Origin: an uncultured Clostridia bacterium
GTDB lineage: Bacteria; Bacillota; Clostridia; TANB77; CAG-508
Direction of reading: 5' to 3'
Assembly (NCBI GenBank): GCA_947628815.1
Contig: CANRBJ010000007.1
Coordinates: forward strand, 1 to 63,920
DNA length: 63,920 nt
Shown here: positions 52,068-60,450 of the stretch, piece by piece
How positions within the stretch are numbered: position 1 is the first letter of the stretch
How the letters are laid out: every line of letters starts with the position of its first letter
Made by a program: the position numbers and the translations under genes
The notes under the pieces: generated by a model
The model's input: only the letters and a program-made list of their open reading frames with translations
What the model was told of the DNA's origin: nothing
The model's database searches: none

Positions 52068-52610
52068 ATGAGAAGATGTAAGTGGTGTAATTTGAACAAT
52101 CCTATATATGTAGAATATCATGATAATGAATGGTGTAAACCTAATTCTGATGATAAATACTTATTTGAAATGTTAATTTTAGAATCTTTTCAAGCAGGTC
52201 TTTCTTGGGAATGTGTATTGAATAAAAGAGAGGATTTTAGAAAAGCATTTGATAATTTTGATATAGATAAAATATGCTGTTATAGTAATGCAAAGATTCA
52301 ACAACTATTGACAAATGAAAAGATTATAAGAAATAAGTTAAAAATAAATGCTACAATAAATAATAGTAAAATTTTTAAAAAAATACAAAATGAATATAGT
52401 ACATTTTATAACTATTTAAAAACATTTTTTAATGATGAGATTATTTATGAAATAGATAAAACTACAAATAAATTATCAGATAGGTTGTCAAAAGATTTAC
52501 AAAGAAGAGGTATGAAATATGTGGGAAGCACAATTATATATTCATATTTACAAGCAATAGGAATTATTTATTCTCACGATAAAGAATGCTTTTTGTATAA
52601 AAAAAATTAG
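52068..52610 (+). CDS. tag: DNA-3-methyladenine glycosylase I
   Basis: Encodes 180 residues. The N-terminal zinc site begins RRCKWC and continues YHDNEWC. FEMLILESFQAGLSWECVLNKR is the characteristic family helix, and the C-terminus has KYVGSTIIYSYLQAIGII and a zinc-ligand His and Cys (SHDKEC). It removes 3-methyladenine from DNA. The site AGAGAGG lies 8 bases before the ATG. Confidence 0.95.
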   Translation: MRRCKWCNLNNPIYVEYHDNEWCKPNSDDKYLFEMLILESFQAGLSWECVLNKREDFRKAFDNFDIDKICCYSNAKIQQLLTNEKIIRNKLKINATINNSKIFKKIQNEYSTFYNYLKTFFNDEIIYEIDKTTNKLSDRLSKDLQRRGMKYVGSTIIYSYLQAIGIIYSHDKECFLYKKN

Positions 52611-53101
52611 GTCTCAATTTACCACTTTACAATTTTATGGGTTAATAAATTGTTTTTTAGCTTTATTTCTATGCTCTGTTTTAAAGAAAAGACTAGGGAT
52701 TTTTCCCTAGTCTTTTTGAATGAAAAAAATATATATTCCCATTAATTGGGGGTTGTAGGGGATTTTGTTCAGAAATAGGGAAGTATTTGAACATATAGGA
52801 ACCTGTTTTGAAATAATGTTTTTGTGGGCTTTATTATTTAATTTTTATTTACAAAGGTGTTTATCTTATTTATCCCCTACAAGATTAATAACTTTGTTTT
52901 TTAGAATATTTCATAATATTCTACTGCTATTCAATATTTTTGTTTGGATTTTTTTATAGATTCTTTTTGACATAATTTTTACTTCTTTTCTCTTAGTAAA
53001 AAATTTGAAAAAAATAAACTTGTTTAAAAACCGTTTGCAATTTCTTGCGATTGAATATGTTAATATGTTACTATATTTTTCTTCATTTGTCAACAAAAAC
53101 T
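52611..53101. other. Intergenic region with a terminator, no gene seen
   Basis: A strong terminator lies at about 52684-52716 (AAAGACTAGGGA/TCCCTAGTCTTT then T). A minus-strand TTGACA/TAACAT pair with a 17-base spacer lies at about 53065-53095. A 64-codon hydrophobic ORF at 52765 has no ribosome site and unlikely composition. Nothing else is supported. Confidence 0.6.
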
Positions 53102-53630
53102 TTACGACAAAATTCGACAAATTGCTACAGATGTAAGCATTCCTACTACATCTGCTACTAATGCTGCAACTAATACATATCTTATTTTTTTTATTTTTAC
53201 TGCACTTGTATATAGGGCAATTGTATAAAATGTTGTTTCGGTTGATCCCATTATTGTGGATGCTATTTTACCGTATTAAGTTATCAACTCCGTATTGGGA
53301 CATAATGTCGGTTGCAACTGCCATTGATGCACTTCCAGATATTGGCCTTAGTATTGCAAGTGGCATAATTTCTGCTGGTATCTTTAGTAGATTAATTATT
53401 GGTTTTATTAAATTTACCACTAAATCTAATATTCCAGAGCTTCTTAATGCTCCTACTGCTAGAAATATTCCTATTAGTGTTGGGAATATGTTTATTACTA
53501 CTTCCAGACCTTCTTTTGCTCCTTCTAAGAATGTATCGTATACTTTGTTTTTTTCTATTAGTCCATATATTATGATTAATAATATTATTGTTGGCATTGC
53601 TGCTGCTGATAAATAATTTATTATACTCAT
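53102..53630 (-). CDS. spmB: Spore maturation protein B, +1 recoded at CGGT
   Basis: The restored length is 175 residues, the usual size. The start is the ATG at 53630 behind GGAGGAG. The upstream frame runs to SGSASMAVATDIMSQYGVDNLI, then CGG at 53271-53273, and the next codon is a stop. Skipping the C gives G-KIASTIMGSTETTFYTIALY, including the family signature GSTETTFY, and ends at 53104. SpmB is a nucleoside-recognition (Gate) domain membrane protein needed, with SpmA, for spore core dehydration. It lies just downstream of spmA. Confidence 0.95.
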
Positions 53631-53641
53631 TTCTCCTCCTT

Positions 53642-54217
53642 TTAATATTTTTTCATTAATATTTTTGCTGTAGTAATTCCTGCTACTGCTGCACTTATTG
53701 TGGCTATCCACACAGGAATTATAATGGATGTTGGGTTAGTTGAACCAAGTGAATTTCTTATTGCTATTACTGTTGTTGGTATTAGTTGTATTGATGCTGT
53801 ATTTACTATAATGAACATTGCCATTGAGTTTGTTAATTCGTCTTTTTTTGGGTTTTGTTCTTGCATACTTTTCATTGCTTTTAACCCAAGTGGTGTTGCA
53901 GCATTTCCAAGTCCTAAGATATTTGCTACCATATTCATTGAAATTTCTTTATGTATGTTAGATTTTTGTGGTATTTCTGGAAAAAGAAATTTCATAATTG
54001 GCTGTAAACATTTAGTTAATTTGTCTACTAATGTTGTGTTTTTTGCTATTTGCATAATTCCACTCCATAAACACATTGTTCCTAAAAATGTTATACTAAG
54101 TTTCACTGCACTTTCACAAGATTCGAATACTGAATTGTTTATTGCTTCTACTTTTCCGCTAAATATTGCATATATATATGATATTATTATAAAAATTGGC
54201 CATATTATATTAAGCAT
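53642..54217 (-). CDS. spmA: Spore maturation protein A
   Basis: Encodes 191 residues, close to the family length, with about five membrane helices. MLNIIWPIFIIISYIYAIFSG starts the protein, and MCLWSGIMQIA, NILGLGNAATPLGLKAM and NTASIQLIPTTVIAIR follow, all typical of SpmA. It pairs with SpmB in the spore inner membrane. The gene is intact with no in-frame CGG. Confidence 0.95.
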   Translation of the reverse strand: MLNIIWPIFIIISYIYAIFSGKVEAINNSVFESCESAVKLSITFLGTMCLWSGIMQIAKNTTLVDKLTKCLQPIMKFLFPEIPQKSNIHKEISMNMVANILGLGNAATPLGLKAMKSMQEQNPKKDELTNSMAMFIIVNTASIQLIPTTVIAIRNSLGSTNPTSIIIPVWIATISAAVAGITTAKILMKKY

Positions 54218-54378
54218 TAAGTTTATCTCCTTTTATTTTTAGTTAATTTTATTCATTTCTATAAAAAAAAATAACTTTTTATTTTTTGTATATAGGCATA
54301 GTATGCGTAGATTAAGCATTTTTACGGTTTTTGTCTATAACTTTTCCTAATTTTTTAGGCTTTTATTGCTTTTTTCCA

Positions 54379-54408
54379 TTGACAACTTGGTGCTTAAAAT
54401 GATATCAT
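54379..54408 (+). promoter_or_regulatory. Promoter of the AbrB-family gene
   Basis: TTGACA and TATCAT with an 18-base spacer, 65 bases before the ATG at 54474. AAGGAGG precedes the start. Confidence 0.7.
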
Positions 54409-54473
54409 TTATGTACGACGTTTGTCGAATTTTGTTGTAAACAGGTTTTATTTTAAGGAGGTTTTTTTGAATA

Positions 54474-54731
54474 ATGAAATCAACAGGAATTATTAGAAGA
54501 GTAGATGAACTTGGTAGAGTTGTTATACCAATTGAAATTAGAAATAAATTAGGTATTAATGAGAAGGATCCTATTGAAATTTTTGTAGAGGGGTCTACAA
54601 TTATTTTAAAGAAATATGAACCAAATTGTATTTTTTGCGGTTCTACAAAAAAATTGTTAACTTATAATGATAAATTAATTTGTAGTAAATGCGCTGAAAA
54701 AATAAATGCATTAAATAATGCTGATAATTAA
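54474..54731 (+). CDS. AbrB-family regulator with C-terminal zinc ribbon
   Basis: Encodes 85 residues. The swapped-hairpin DNA-binding half is GIIRRVDELGRVVIPIEIR. The C-terminal part has four Cys in CIFCGS and ICSKC, as in clostridial AbrB homologues. It probably acts as a transition-state or metabolic regulator. It is convergent with rsmI, which adjoins abrB in B. subtilis as well. Confidence 0.92.
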   Translation: MKSTGIIRRVDELGRVVIPIEIRNKLGINEKDPIEIFVEGSTIILKKYEPNCIFCGSTKKLLTYNDKLICSKCAEKINALNNADN

Positions 54732-54764
54732 AAGCGTACTTTTTTAAGTTACGCTTTTAAGAAT
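54728..54764. terminator. Terminator shared by abrB-like and rsmI genes
   Basis: AAAAGCGTA pairs with TACGCTTTT across a T/A-rich loop. It overlaps the rsmI stop and follows the AbrB stop directly. Confidence 0.75.
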
Positions 54765-55583
54765 TTTTGGTATATTTCATTTTTACTAACGTTTCTATCT
54801 TTGGCTATTTGTTTTATTATATCTTTTTTATCCATACCTTGTTTTTTATAGTATTCATATTGTTGCTCTAATGTTAGATTGTTTAGTCTTTCTAATTCTA
54901 TTTCTTGTTCTTTCTTTTTACTTTTTTCTATTATTATTACATATTCGCCTTTTGGTGTTTCTATTTCTTTTTGTATTTCTTCAATTGTACCGGTTATATA
55001 TTCTTCGTGTATCTTTGTTAATTCTCGTGCTATTACTACTTTTCTTTCTTCTAATATTGGTTTTAAGTCTTCTAAGGTTTGTATTAATTTGTGCGGTGCT
55101 TCATAAAGGACAGTAGTTTGTTCTTGTTTTTGTATTTGTTGTAGTTTTTCTTTTCTGTTTTTTTTGTTTTGTGGTAAAAATCCTATGAATGTAAATTCTT
55201 TTGCATCTATTCCGTGATGCTACAAGTGCTGTTATAAGTGCACATGGACCTGGTATTGGGATTATTTTTATTCGATTATTTAGTGCTTCTTTAACTATTT
55301 CATTTCCAGGATCTGATATAATTGGTGTTCCTGCATCCGATACTAATGCTATTTTCTTTCCTTCTAATAGTTTTTGGATTAGTTTATCTGTTTTTATTTC
55401 TTCGTTGTGTCTATGGTAACTTATTAATGGTTTTGATATTTGTAAGTGGTTTAGTAGTTTTAATGTGTGTCTTGTGTCTTCTGCTGCTATTATATCTACT
55501 TCTTTTAATACTCGTATGGCTCTTAATGTTATATCTTCTAGATTTCCTATGGGTGTTGCAACTATGTATAATTCGCCTTGCAT
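54749..55583 (-). CDS. rsmI: 16S rRNA (cytidine-1402-2'-O)-methyltransferase, +1 recoded at CGGA
   Basis: The restored length is 277 residues, the family norm. The first frame has LYIVATPIGNLEDITLRA, AAEDTRHT, SDAGTPIISDPG and GPCALITALVAS, then CGG at 55212-55214. Skipping the C gives G-IDAKEFTFIGFLPQNKK, matching the conserved SGLP/F-x-GFLP motif, and continues to 54749. Unshifted, the protein loses its second domain. RsmI methylates the ribosomal P-site near the decoding centre. It lies next to a TrmN6-like methyltransferase. Confidence 0.95.
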
Positions 55584-55602
55584 TTTTTCCTCCTTTTTTT
55601 GG

Positions 55603-56343
55603 TTATATTTTGTGATATATTTTTTTTATTTCTTGTGTGTATTCTCCGTTTTCTTCGTATACATATAACGGTGGTTGTATTTTTAAAAATGCTTTTGCAT
55701 TTTTTATGGCTTTTATTAGTAACATATTGGGTTCTTTATTTACTTTTGGATGTATAAATCTTATGCTTTTGGGTTCTAGCTTGTATTTTCTTAGTGTTTC
55801 TATAATGTCTACTAATCTATCTGGTCTATGTACCATATAGAATGTTCCTTTATCTTTTAATAGTTTGTTTGCTATTTTTATGAAATCTTCTAGTTTTGCT
55901 GTTATTTCATGCCTTGAAATTAATTTACTTTCGTTTCCGTTTGTAATACCTGTTCCTATTTTTTTATATGGTGGGTTGGTAATTACAGCATCAAATGTTC
56001 CTTCTTTTAAATGCTTACTGATATTTTTTATGTTTTCATTTAATATTTCAAATCTATTTTGTAGATTATTTAATTTTATACTTCTTTTTGCCATATCTGC
56101 CATTTCTTTTTGTATTTCTATTCCTATAATTTTAGAAAGTTCTGTTTTTGCACATAACATTATTCCTAGAATTCCTGTACCTGTACCTAAATCAACAACT
56201 TTACTTCCTTTTTTTATTTCTTTTGCAAAATCTGATAATAGTATACTATCTATTCCAAAACAAAAACCGTCTTGTTTTTGTATAATTTTTAGTCCTTTAT
56301 ATTCTAAATCATCTATACGTTCATTTTCTAATAACTTTTCCAT
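55603..56343 (-). CDS. TrmN6/YabB-like N6-adenine methyltransferase
   Basis: Encodes 246 residues. The SAM motif is VVDLGTGTGILGIMLC near residue 50, and the catalytic motif FDAVITNPPYKK is near 118. These fit the tRNA1(Val) A37 N6-methyltransferase family (YabB). GGAAAT precedes the ATG. It is 20 bases upstream of rsmI, as in B. subtilis. It may act in the anticodon loop. Confidence 0.88.
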   Translation of the reverse strand: MEKLLENERIDDLEYKGLKIIQKQDGFCFGIDSILLSDFAKEIKKGSKVVDLGTGTGILGIMLCAKTELSKIIGIEIQKEMADMAKRSIKLNNLQNRFEILNENIKNISKHLKEGTFDAVITNPPYKKIGTGITNGNESKLISRHEITAKLEDFIKIANKLLKDKGTFYMVHRPDRLVDIIETLRKYKLEPKSIRFIHPKVNKEPNMLLIKAIKNAKAFLKIQPPLYVYEENGEYTQEIKKIYHKI

Positions 56344-56415
56344 ATTTCCTCACTTTTTATCTTCTTTCTACATATTATATATTAAATTTATTGTTTTGCA
56401 AAGGGGGCCTTTTTT

Positions 56416-56586
56416 ATGAAGCGTTATTATGGTGATTGTTGTAATGTTTCAAAGTCTAAAAATTCTTGTTCGAATTTTGCATTAAAAAAAGAGAACACTA
56501 TTTGTTCCCTTTATCAGGTTGAAAATTTTCTTTGTAACTTACAAAAAGCTCTTCGTTGTTTTAAGTTTTATTCTTTCTTTAAGTAG
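56416..56586 (+). CDS. Cys-rich 56-residue small ORF
   Basis: Begins MKRYYGDCCNVSKSKNSC and has six Cys in all. AAAGGGGG lies 10 bases before the ATG. It overlaps the end of the minus-strand GerMN gene by 8 bases. No family was recognised. Translation is plausible but unproven. Confidence 0.4.
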   Translation: MKRYYGDCCNVSKSKNSCSNFALKKENTICSLYQVENFLCNLQKALRCFKFYSFFK

Positions 56587-57151
56587 TTGTATCTTGTTTT
56601 ACAAATGGATCTTTTAAAGATATTGCATTATCTGTAAATGTTGCATCATCTTTTCCATCAATTTGTATTTTTATTGCTTCTACTTCGTTTAGTTGTGTTA
56701 ATGTGTTTACAATTGAATATATGCTACTACTTTCCGCGTCTACTCCACTTTTATGGTTTTCTATAAATTCTTTAGATAAATCTAGATATAGTATATTGTT
56801 TTTTAACTCGATTTTATTTATTTTTGTCCCTTCTGGTATGGCTTTTTCAAGCTTTTCGTTTTTTGGTCCTTCTAGTAATAAATTCATTAATGTATTGTAT
56901 GGCTCTTTTGTAAGTTCTTTTACATCTATGTTTCTTGCTTCTGGTACTAATGTGTTTGTATCTTTTTGAATAAAGTATAAAGATACAATGGTTTGTCTTA
57001 ATCCGACTATATCAATTTCTTCTTCTGGTATGTACTCTAAAATTTCATTTTGTAGCTTATTTTCTTGTAATTTTTCATAAATCCTATATCCTATCATTCC
57101 TAATACTACAATTATAATAATAAAAATAGCTAAAATTTTTTTGTTTTTCAT
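56579..57151 (-). CDS. GerMN-domain protein
   Basis: Encodes 190 residues. An N-terminal membrane helix (6-24) is followed by a GerMN fold: VSLYFIQKDTNTLVPEAR, then LLLEGPKNEKLEKAIPEGT, NNILYLDLSKEFIENH and SIVNTLTQLNEVEAIKIQIDG. Relatives include GerM, which acts in sporulation and germination, and this fits the cwlD and spm genes in the window. It lacks a lipobox Cys, so it is anchored by its helix. Confidence 0.88.
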   Translation of the reverse strand: MKNKKILAIFIIIIVVLGMIGYRIYEKLQENKLQNEILEYIPEEEIDIVGLRQTIVSLYFIQKDTNTLVPEARNIDVKELTKEPYNTLMNLLLEGPKNEKLEKAIPEGTKINKIELKNNILYLDLSKEFIENHKSGVDAESSSIYSIVNTLTQLNEVEAIKIQIDGKDDATFTDNAISLKDPFVKQDTTT

Positions 57152-57217
57152 AAGCTTATCCCTCTCTTTCTTTAATGTTTAATCTTATGATAGACAAGTT
57201 TTTTTTAGAACTAAAAA

Positions 57218-57427
57218 TTATTTATAATCGCCTCCACAAAAAAATATTTCTGCAACTTTTTTTTCAAGTGTTTTTGCAATTTTCTCCATAATTTTTGTTG
57301 ATGGATTTTGTCTTGTTCCTTTTTCTAAATGACACAAATAACCAGTTGATATTCCCACTTTTTTTGCTAGTTCTTCCATCTTCAATCCTTTTTCTATTCT
57401 ATATTTTCTTATTTTATTTCCATACAT
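57218..57427 (-). CDS. XRE-family small transcription regulator
   Basis: Encodes 69 residues: a single helix-turn-helix (IRKYRIEKGLKMEELAKKVG then TGYLCHLEKGTRQNP) and a short tail. It is divergent from a second XRE/S24 regulator. The intergenic TTGACTTGTCAA palindrome, overlapping its own -35 region, is a candidate operator. Confidence 0.88.
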   Translation of the reverse strand: MYGNKIRKYRIEKGLKMEELAKKVGISTGYLCHLEKGTRQNPSTKIMEKIAKTLEKKVAEIFFCGGDYK

Positions 57428-57562
57428 ATTTATCTCTCCTTTTATTTACAATTTGTCAATATAATATCACTGCTAATTTGACAAGTCAATTATTTTGTGA
57501 TATTTTTTTATAAAATTTAATATTTTTTTCGTTTACTGGTAGACAACTTGTGTTTTTTTATA

Positions 57563-57601
57563 TATAATAATGAAAAAATATGAAAAAAGAGGTAGAATTT
57601 T
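57563..57601 (+). promoter_or_regulatory. -10 region and leader of the S24-type regulator
   Basis: TATAAT at 57563-57568 is preceded, after 17 bases, by TAGACA at 57540-57545. AGAGG follows before the ATG at 57602. Divergently, TTGACT/TATTAT with a 17-base spacer (about 57465-57493) serves the 69-residue regulator. Confidence 0.65.
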
Positions 57602-58171
57602 ATGATAGGAGATATGATTGCAAAAGCAAGAAAGGAAAAGAAAATGACAAAAACTGAACTTGCTCGTTTAACAGATATCAATATTGGTCATTTAACACAC
57701 ATTGAAAAAGGAGAAAGAAACCCAAGCCATAAAGCTTTAAAAAATATTTGTAAAGCACTAGATATACCTTATCAACAATTAATGTATACATACGATAAAA
57801 CAATTAGTGAAGATCAAGAAACTTACCATGTTGTAAGCCATATATCTTATGACAAATTATTGGCTGTTGATTCTGTTAGTGGTTTTATAGATTGTCCATC
57901 AGATGTTCCAAGTTCTGCTATTGCTTTAAAAATGAATGATGATTCTATGGCTCCAACTTTTGAGAAGGATTCATATGTTTATGTTGAATTTAATACTCCA
58001 TTGAATTCAAAAGATTATGGATTATTTAGCTTAAACGGTGATATTCTTGTTAGAAAGTTTTATGCAAAAGGCGATAAAATAACATTAAAGGCAGATAATA
58101 AAGCTGTTTCTGATGTTACAGTAAAAAAAGATGATGAATTTTATATGATTGGAAAAATTTTATCAAAATAA
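57602..58171 (+). CDS. XRE helix-turn-helix plus S24 (LexA-like) peptidase regulator
   Basis: Encodes 189 residues. The N-terminal helix-turn-helix is ARKEKKMTKTELARLTDINI. The C-terminal S24 domain has the catalytic Ser in MNDDSMAPTF (about residue 120) and Lys in ILVRKFY (about 157). Such proteins repress stress or prophage genes until self-cleavage. No prophage is seen nearby, so its targets may be the divergent regulator and the downstream gene. Confidence 0.9.
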   Translation: MIGDMIAKARKEKKMTKTELARLTDINIGHLTHIEKGERNPSHKALKNICKALDIPYQQLMYTYDKTISEDQETYHVVSHISYDKLLAVDSVSGFIDCPSDVPSSAIALKMNDDSMAPTFEKDSYVYVEFNTPLNSKDYGLFSLNGDILVRKFYAKGDKITLKADNKAVSDVTVKKDDEFYMIGKILSK

Positions 58172-58257
58172 GAAATTTATTGTAAAAAAGACTTGAATAT
58201 TTGTAATTTTAATAATATAATAGGTCTACAAAAGATAAATAAGGAGAGGTTCGAATT

Positions 58258-58722
58258 ATGGAACTAACTAAAAATATTTTTTTTAATACTGATAAATTAA
58301 TTGAAAATACAACTGTTAAAATTTCATACACAGGGAAATTATTTCAGGATAATGCTGAAAAAGTGTTTATTCACTACGGTTTTGGCAATGAATGGGAAAA
58401 TTTAAATGAAGTAGAAATGGAAAAAACAGAACTTGGTTTTCAAGCAGAAATTGAGCTTATGTCTCTTGATACTTTTAATTTCTGTTTTAAAGATAATGAG
58501 AATTGTTGGGATAATAATGATGGAAATAACTATATTTTCCCAATTGAAAAAAATGTTATGGCTTTAATTGCAAATGATCAAGAATCTTCTAATTTACTTC
58601 CTGCAAGAAGATTAAGAAGATCGTATATTTGGAGTAAAAAAATTCGTCTTGCTATATATAAAATTATAACATATATTCCAAAGATTATTTCTGGAAATTA
58701 TAAAAGAAAAGTTAGTGAATAG
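58258..58722 (+). CDS. CBM25-like carbohydrate-binding domain protein with basic tail
   Basis: Encodes 154 residues with AAGGAGAGG before the ATG. The first 105 residues resemble a CBM25/CBM53 starch- or glycogen-binding module (VKISYTGKLF, HYGFGNEWENL, FCFKDNENCWDNNDGNNY). There is no signal peptide, so it acts in the cytoplasm. A very basic, amphipathic tail (RRLRRSYIWSKKIRLAIYK) could bind membrane or nucleic acid. It probably binds stored glycogen, fitting the phosphoglucomutase gene, but this is an inference. Confidence 0.7.
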   Translation: MELTKNIFFNTDKLIENTTVKISYTGKLFQDNAEKVFIHYGFGNEWENLNEVEMEKTELGFQAEIELMSLDTFNFCFKDNENCWDNNDGNNYIFPIEKNVMALIANDQESSNLLPARRLRRSYIWSKKIRLAIYKIITYIPKIISGNYKRKVSE

Positions 58723-58727
58723 TAATA

Positions 58728-58766
58728 AAAGCACTATATTTTTAAATAATATAGTGCTTCTTTTTT
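58728..58766 (+). terminator. Terminator after the CBM25-like gene
   Basis: AAGCACTATATT pairs with AATATAGTGCTT across TTTAAAT, followed by a T run. It overlaps the end of the convergent SDR gene. Confidence 0.85.
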
Positions 58767-59490
58767 ATATAACCCAGCCTCCATTTGGAGATATTATTTG
58801 CCCTGTTGTATATGTATCTTCTACAAGCCATTTTACGCACTTGGCAATATCTTCTGGCTCGCCAAATTTTCCAAGTGGAATTTGTTTGTTTATTTCTTCT
58901 TTTTCTTCTTTTGTTAAATTTTTATTCATATCTGTCATTATTGCTCCTGGTGCAACTGAGTTAATTCGTATGCCTGATGGACCTAATTCTTTTGCAAGTG
59001 ATTTTGTTAGGGCATCTATTCCTGCTTTTGTAACTGAGTATGCTACTTCGCAAGATGCACCTGTAATTCCCCAAATAGATGATATGTTTATTATACATCC
59101 TTTCTTTTTTGGTACCATGTATTTTAATGTTTCTTGTGTCATGTAAAATACTGATGTTAGGTTGTTTTTTATTATACCATCCCAATCTTTATCTGTAATG
59201 TCACAGAACATTTTCCATTCATCTATTCCCGCATTGTTTATTAGTATATCTATATCTCCAAATTCTTTTTTGGTTGTTTCCACAAGTGCTTTTGCCTCTG
59301 TTCTATTAGATACATCTGCTTTATATGTTTGTATTTTTAAGCCTTCTTGCATTAGTTCTTTTTTTAGTTCTTGTGCTTCTTTTTGTGATGTATTATAGTT
59401 TATCATAACATTTATTCCTATTCTTGCAAGCTGTTTTACTATTGCTTTTCCAATTCCTTTTGCTCCTCCTGTTACTATTGCTGTTGCCAT
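58765..59490 (-). CDS. SDR oxidoreductase, FabG-like
   Basis: Encodes 241 residues. The NAD(P) motif is TGGAKGIGKAI at residue 8; LINNAGI follows, with the catalytic Ser in INISSIWG and the YxxxK motif in AYSVTKAG. The end SPNGGWVI is FabG-like. It is probably a 3-oxoacyl-ACP reductase or a relative; no other fatty-acid genes are adjacent, so the substrate is open. AAGGAGG precedes the ATG. Confidence 0.9.
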   Translation of the reverse strand: MATAIVTGGAKGIGKAIVKQLARIGINVMINYNTSQKEAQELKKELMQEGLKIQTYKADVSNRTEAKALVETTKKEFGDIDILINNAGIDEWKMFCDITDKDWDGIIKNNLTSVFYMTQETLKYMVPKKKGCIINISSIWGITGASCEVAYSVTKAGIDALTKSLAKELGPSGIRINSVAPGAIMTDMNKNLTKEEKEEINKQIPLGKFGEPEDIAKCVKWLVEDTYTTGQIISPNGGWVI

Positions 59491-59562
59491 GTTTGTTCCT
59501 CCTTATATAATAAAAAAAGCCAATAATTAAGAGTTGTCTCAAAACTATTGACCTTTTATAAA

Positions 59563-59639
59563 TGGAGCCACTTCTCAGATTCGAACTGAGGACCCCCGCA
59601 TTACAAGTGCGGTGCTCTGGCCAACTGAGCTAAAGTGGC
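59563..59639 (-). tRNA. tRNA-Thr (UGU)
   Basis: 77 bases with encoded CCA. The anticodon loop is TTGTAAT in stem CGCAC/GCGGG, reading ACA. Confidence 0.95.
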
Positions 59640-59641
59640 GT

Positions 59642-59716
59642 TGGTGACCCGTACGGGACTCGAACCCATGTCTCCGCCGTGAAAGGGCGGTGTATTAACC
59701 GCTTTACCAACGGGCC
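59642..59716 (-). tRNA. tRNA-Glu (UUC)
   Basis: 75 bases with encoded CCA. The anticodon loop is CTTTCAC in stem CCGCC/GGCGG, reading GAA. Confidence 0.95.
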
Positions 59717-59720
59717 GAGT

Positions 59721-59750
59721 AAAGAATACTAAATTTTTTTAGTATTCTTT
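59721..59750. other. Palindrome between tRNA-Lys and tRNA-Glu
   Basis: AAAGAATACTAAA and its complement form a near-perfect stem. It may be a terminator or processing signal inside the tRNA cluster. Confidence 0.55.
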
Positions 59751-59826
59751 TGGTGAGCCATCGCAGACTCGAACTGCGGACAACTTGATTAAAAGTCAAG
59801 TGCTCTACCACCTGAGCTAATGGCCC
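59751..59826 (-). tRNA. tRNA-Lys (UUU)
   Basis: 76 bases with encoded CCA. The anticodon loop is CTTTTAA in stem CTTGA/TCAAG, reading AAA and AAG. Confidence 0.95.
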
Positions 59827-59962
59827 AAAAGCGTACCCAAAAAACAGGTACCTTAATATGTTACTACATTTTCTTCATTCTGTCAATCTTTTTTTCACAT
59901 TTTTTTCATTTTTTTGTAACATATTTTTCATATTTACAGTCTTAAATTCTTTAAACAATATT

Positions 59963-60148
59963 TTATGCATTTAGTTGATTAATTATTTCTTCAACATCTA
60001 TTCCGTGTACCATACATGCTTCTTCTATTGTTTCTTCTTGTGATGCTGGACATCCTAAACAGTGCATTCCTGCATTTAATAATATTTCTGCTTTTTCTGG
60101 AGCAACTTCTAGTAATTCCCCTATTTTCATTGTTTTTTCGATTTTCAT
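59963..60148 (-). CDS. DUF1858-type small CxxC protein
   Basis: Encodes 61 residues from the ATG at 60148, which follows GGGGGGAG. The pattern is KTMKIGELLEVAPEKAEILL, then GMHCLGCPASQEETIEEAC. It matches the hybrid-cluster-associated redox disulfide family (DUF1858), a short helical domain with a CxxC pair. It probably binds a cofactor or acts in redox chemistry. Confidence 0.85.
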   Translation of the reverse strand: MKIEKTMKIGELLEVAPEKAEILLNAGMHCLGCPASQEETIEEACMVHGIDVEEIINQLNA

Positions 60149-60280
60149 ATTCTCCCCCCCAATGTATAATTTTTCACATTTTATCATATTTATTCAAAAA
60201 AGTATAGACAAATCGTTTTTTTTGTTGTATTATTGTTTCACGTTCAAATTTTTTTGAACTATATAATTTCATATTGTTGG

Positions 60281-60439
60281 GTGGTGATACTGATTGATAC
60301 GTTAATTCATTTATTTTTTATCACTTTCCTGTTTAACTTTTTTACAGTACTTTATTCTGTATATACTTTTTTCGATATTAAAATTTTCTACAATTTACAA
60401 GGTTCAAAATTAAATATCAAAAAACGTAATTTTAATTAG
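60281..60439 (+). CDS. Possible small membrane protein before the coupling protein
   Basis: Encodes about 52 residues from a GTG; the start is uncertain and no good ribosome site is seen. One long hydrophobic helix (HLFFITFLFNFFTVLYSVYTFF) and a basic tail are present. It ends 11 bases before the coupling-protein ATG. It could be the first gene of the conjugation operon. Confidence 0.35.
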   Translation: MVILIDTLIHLFFITFLFNFFTVLYSVYTFFDIKIFYNLQGSKLNIKKRNFN

Positions 60440-60450
60440 GAGGATTTTTT

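Noticed and set aside
52765..52959. 64-codon ORF after the tag gene
   Set aside because: No start signal and improbable composition; a chance frame after a terminator.
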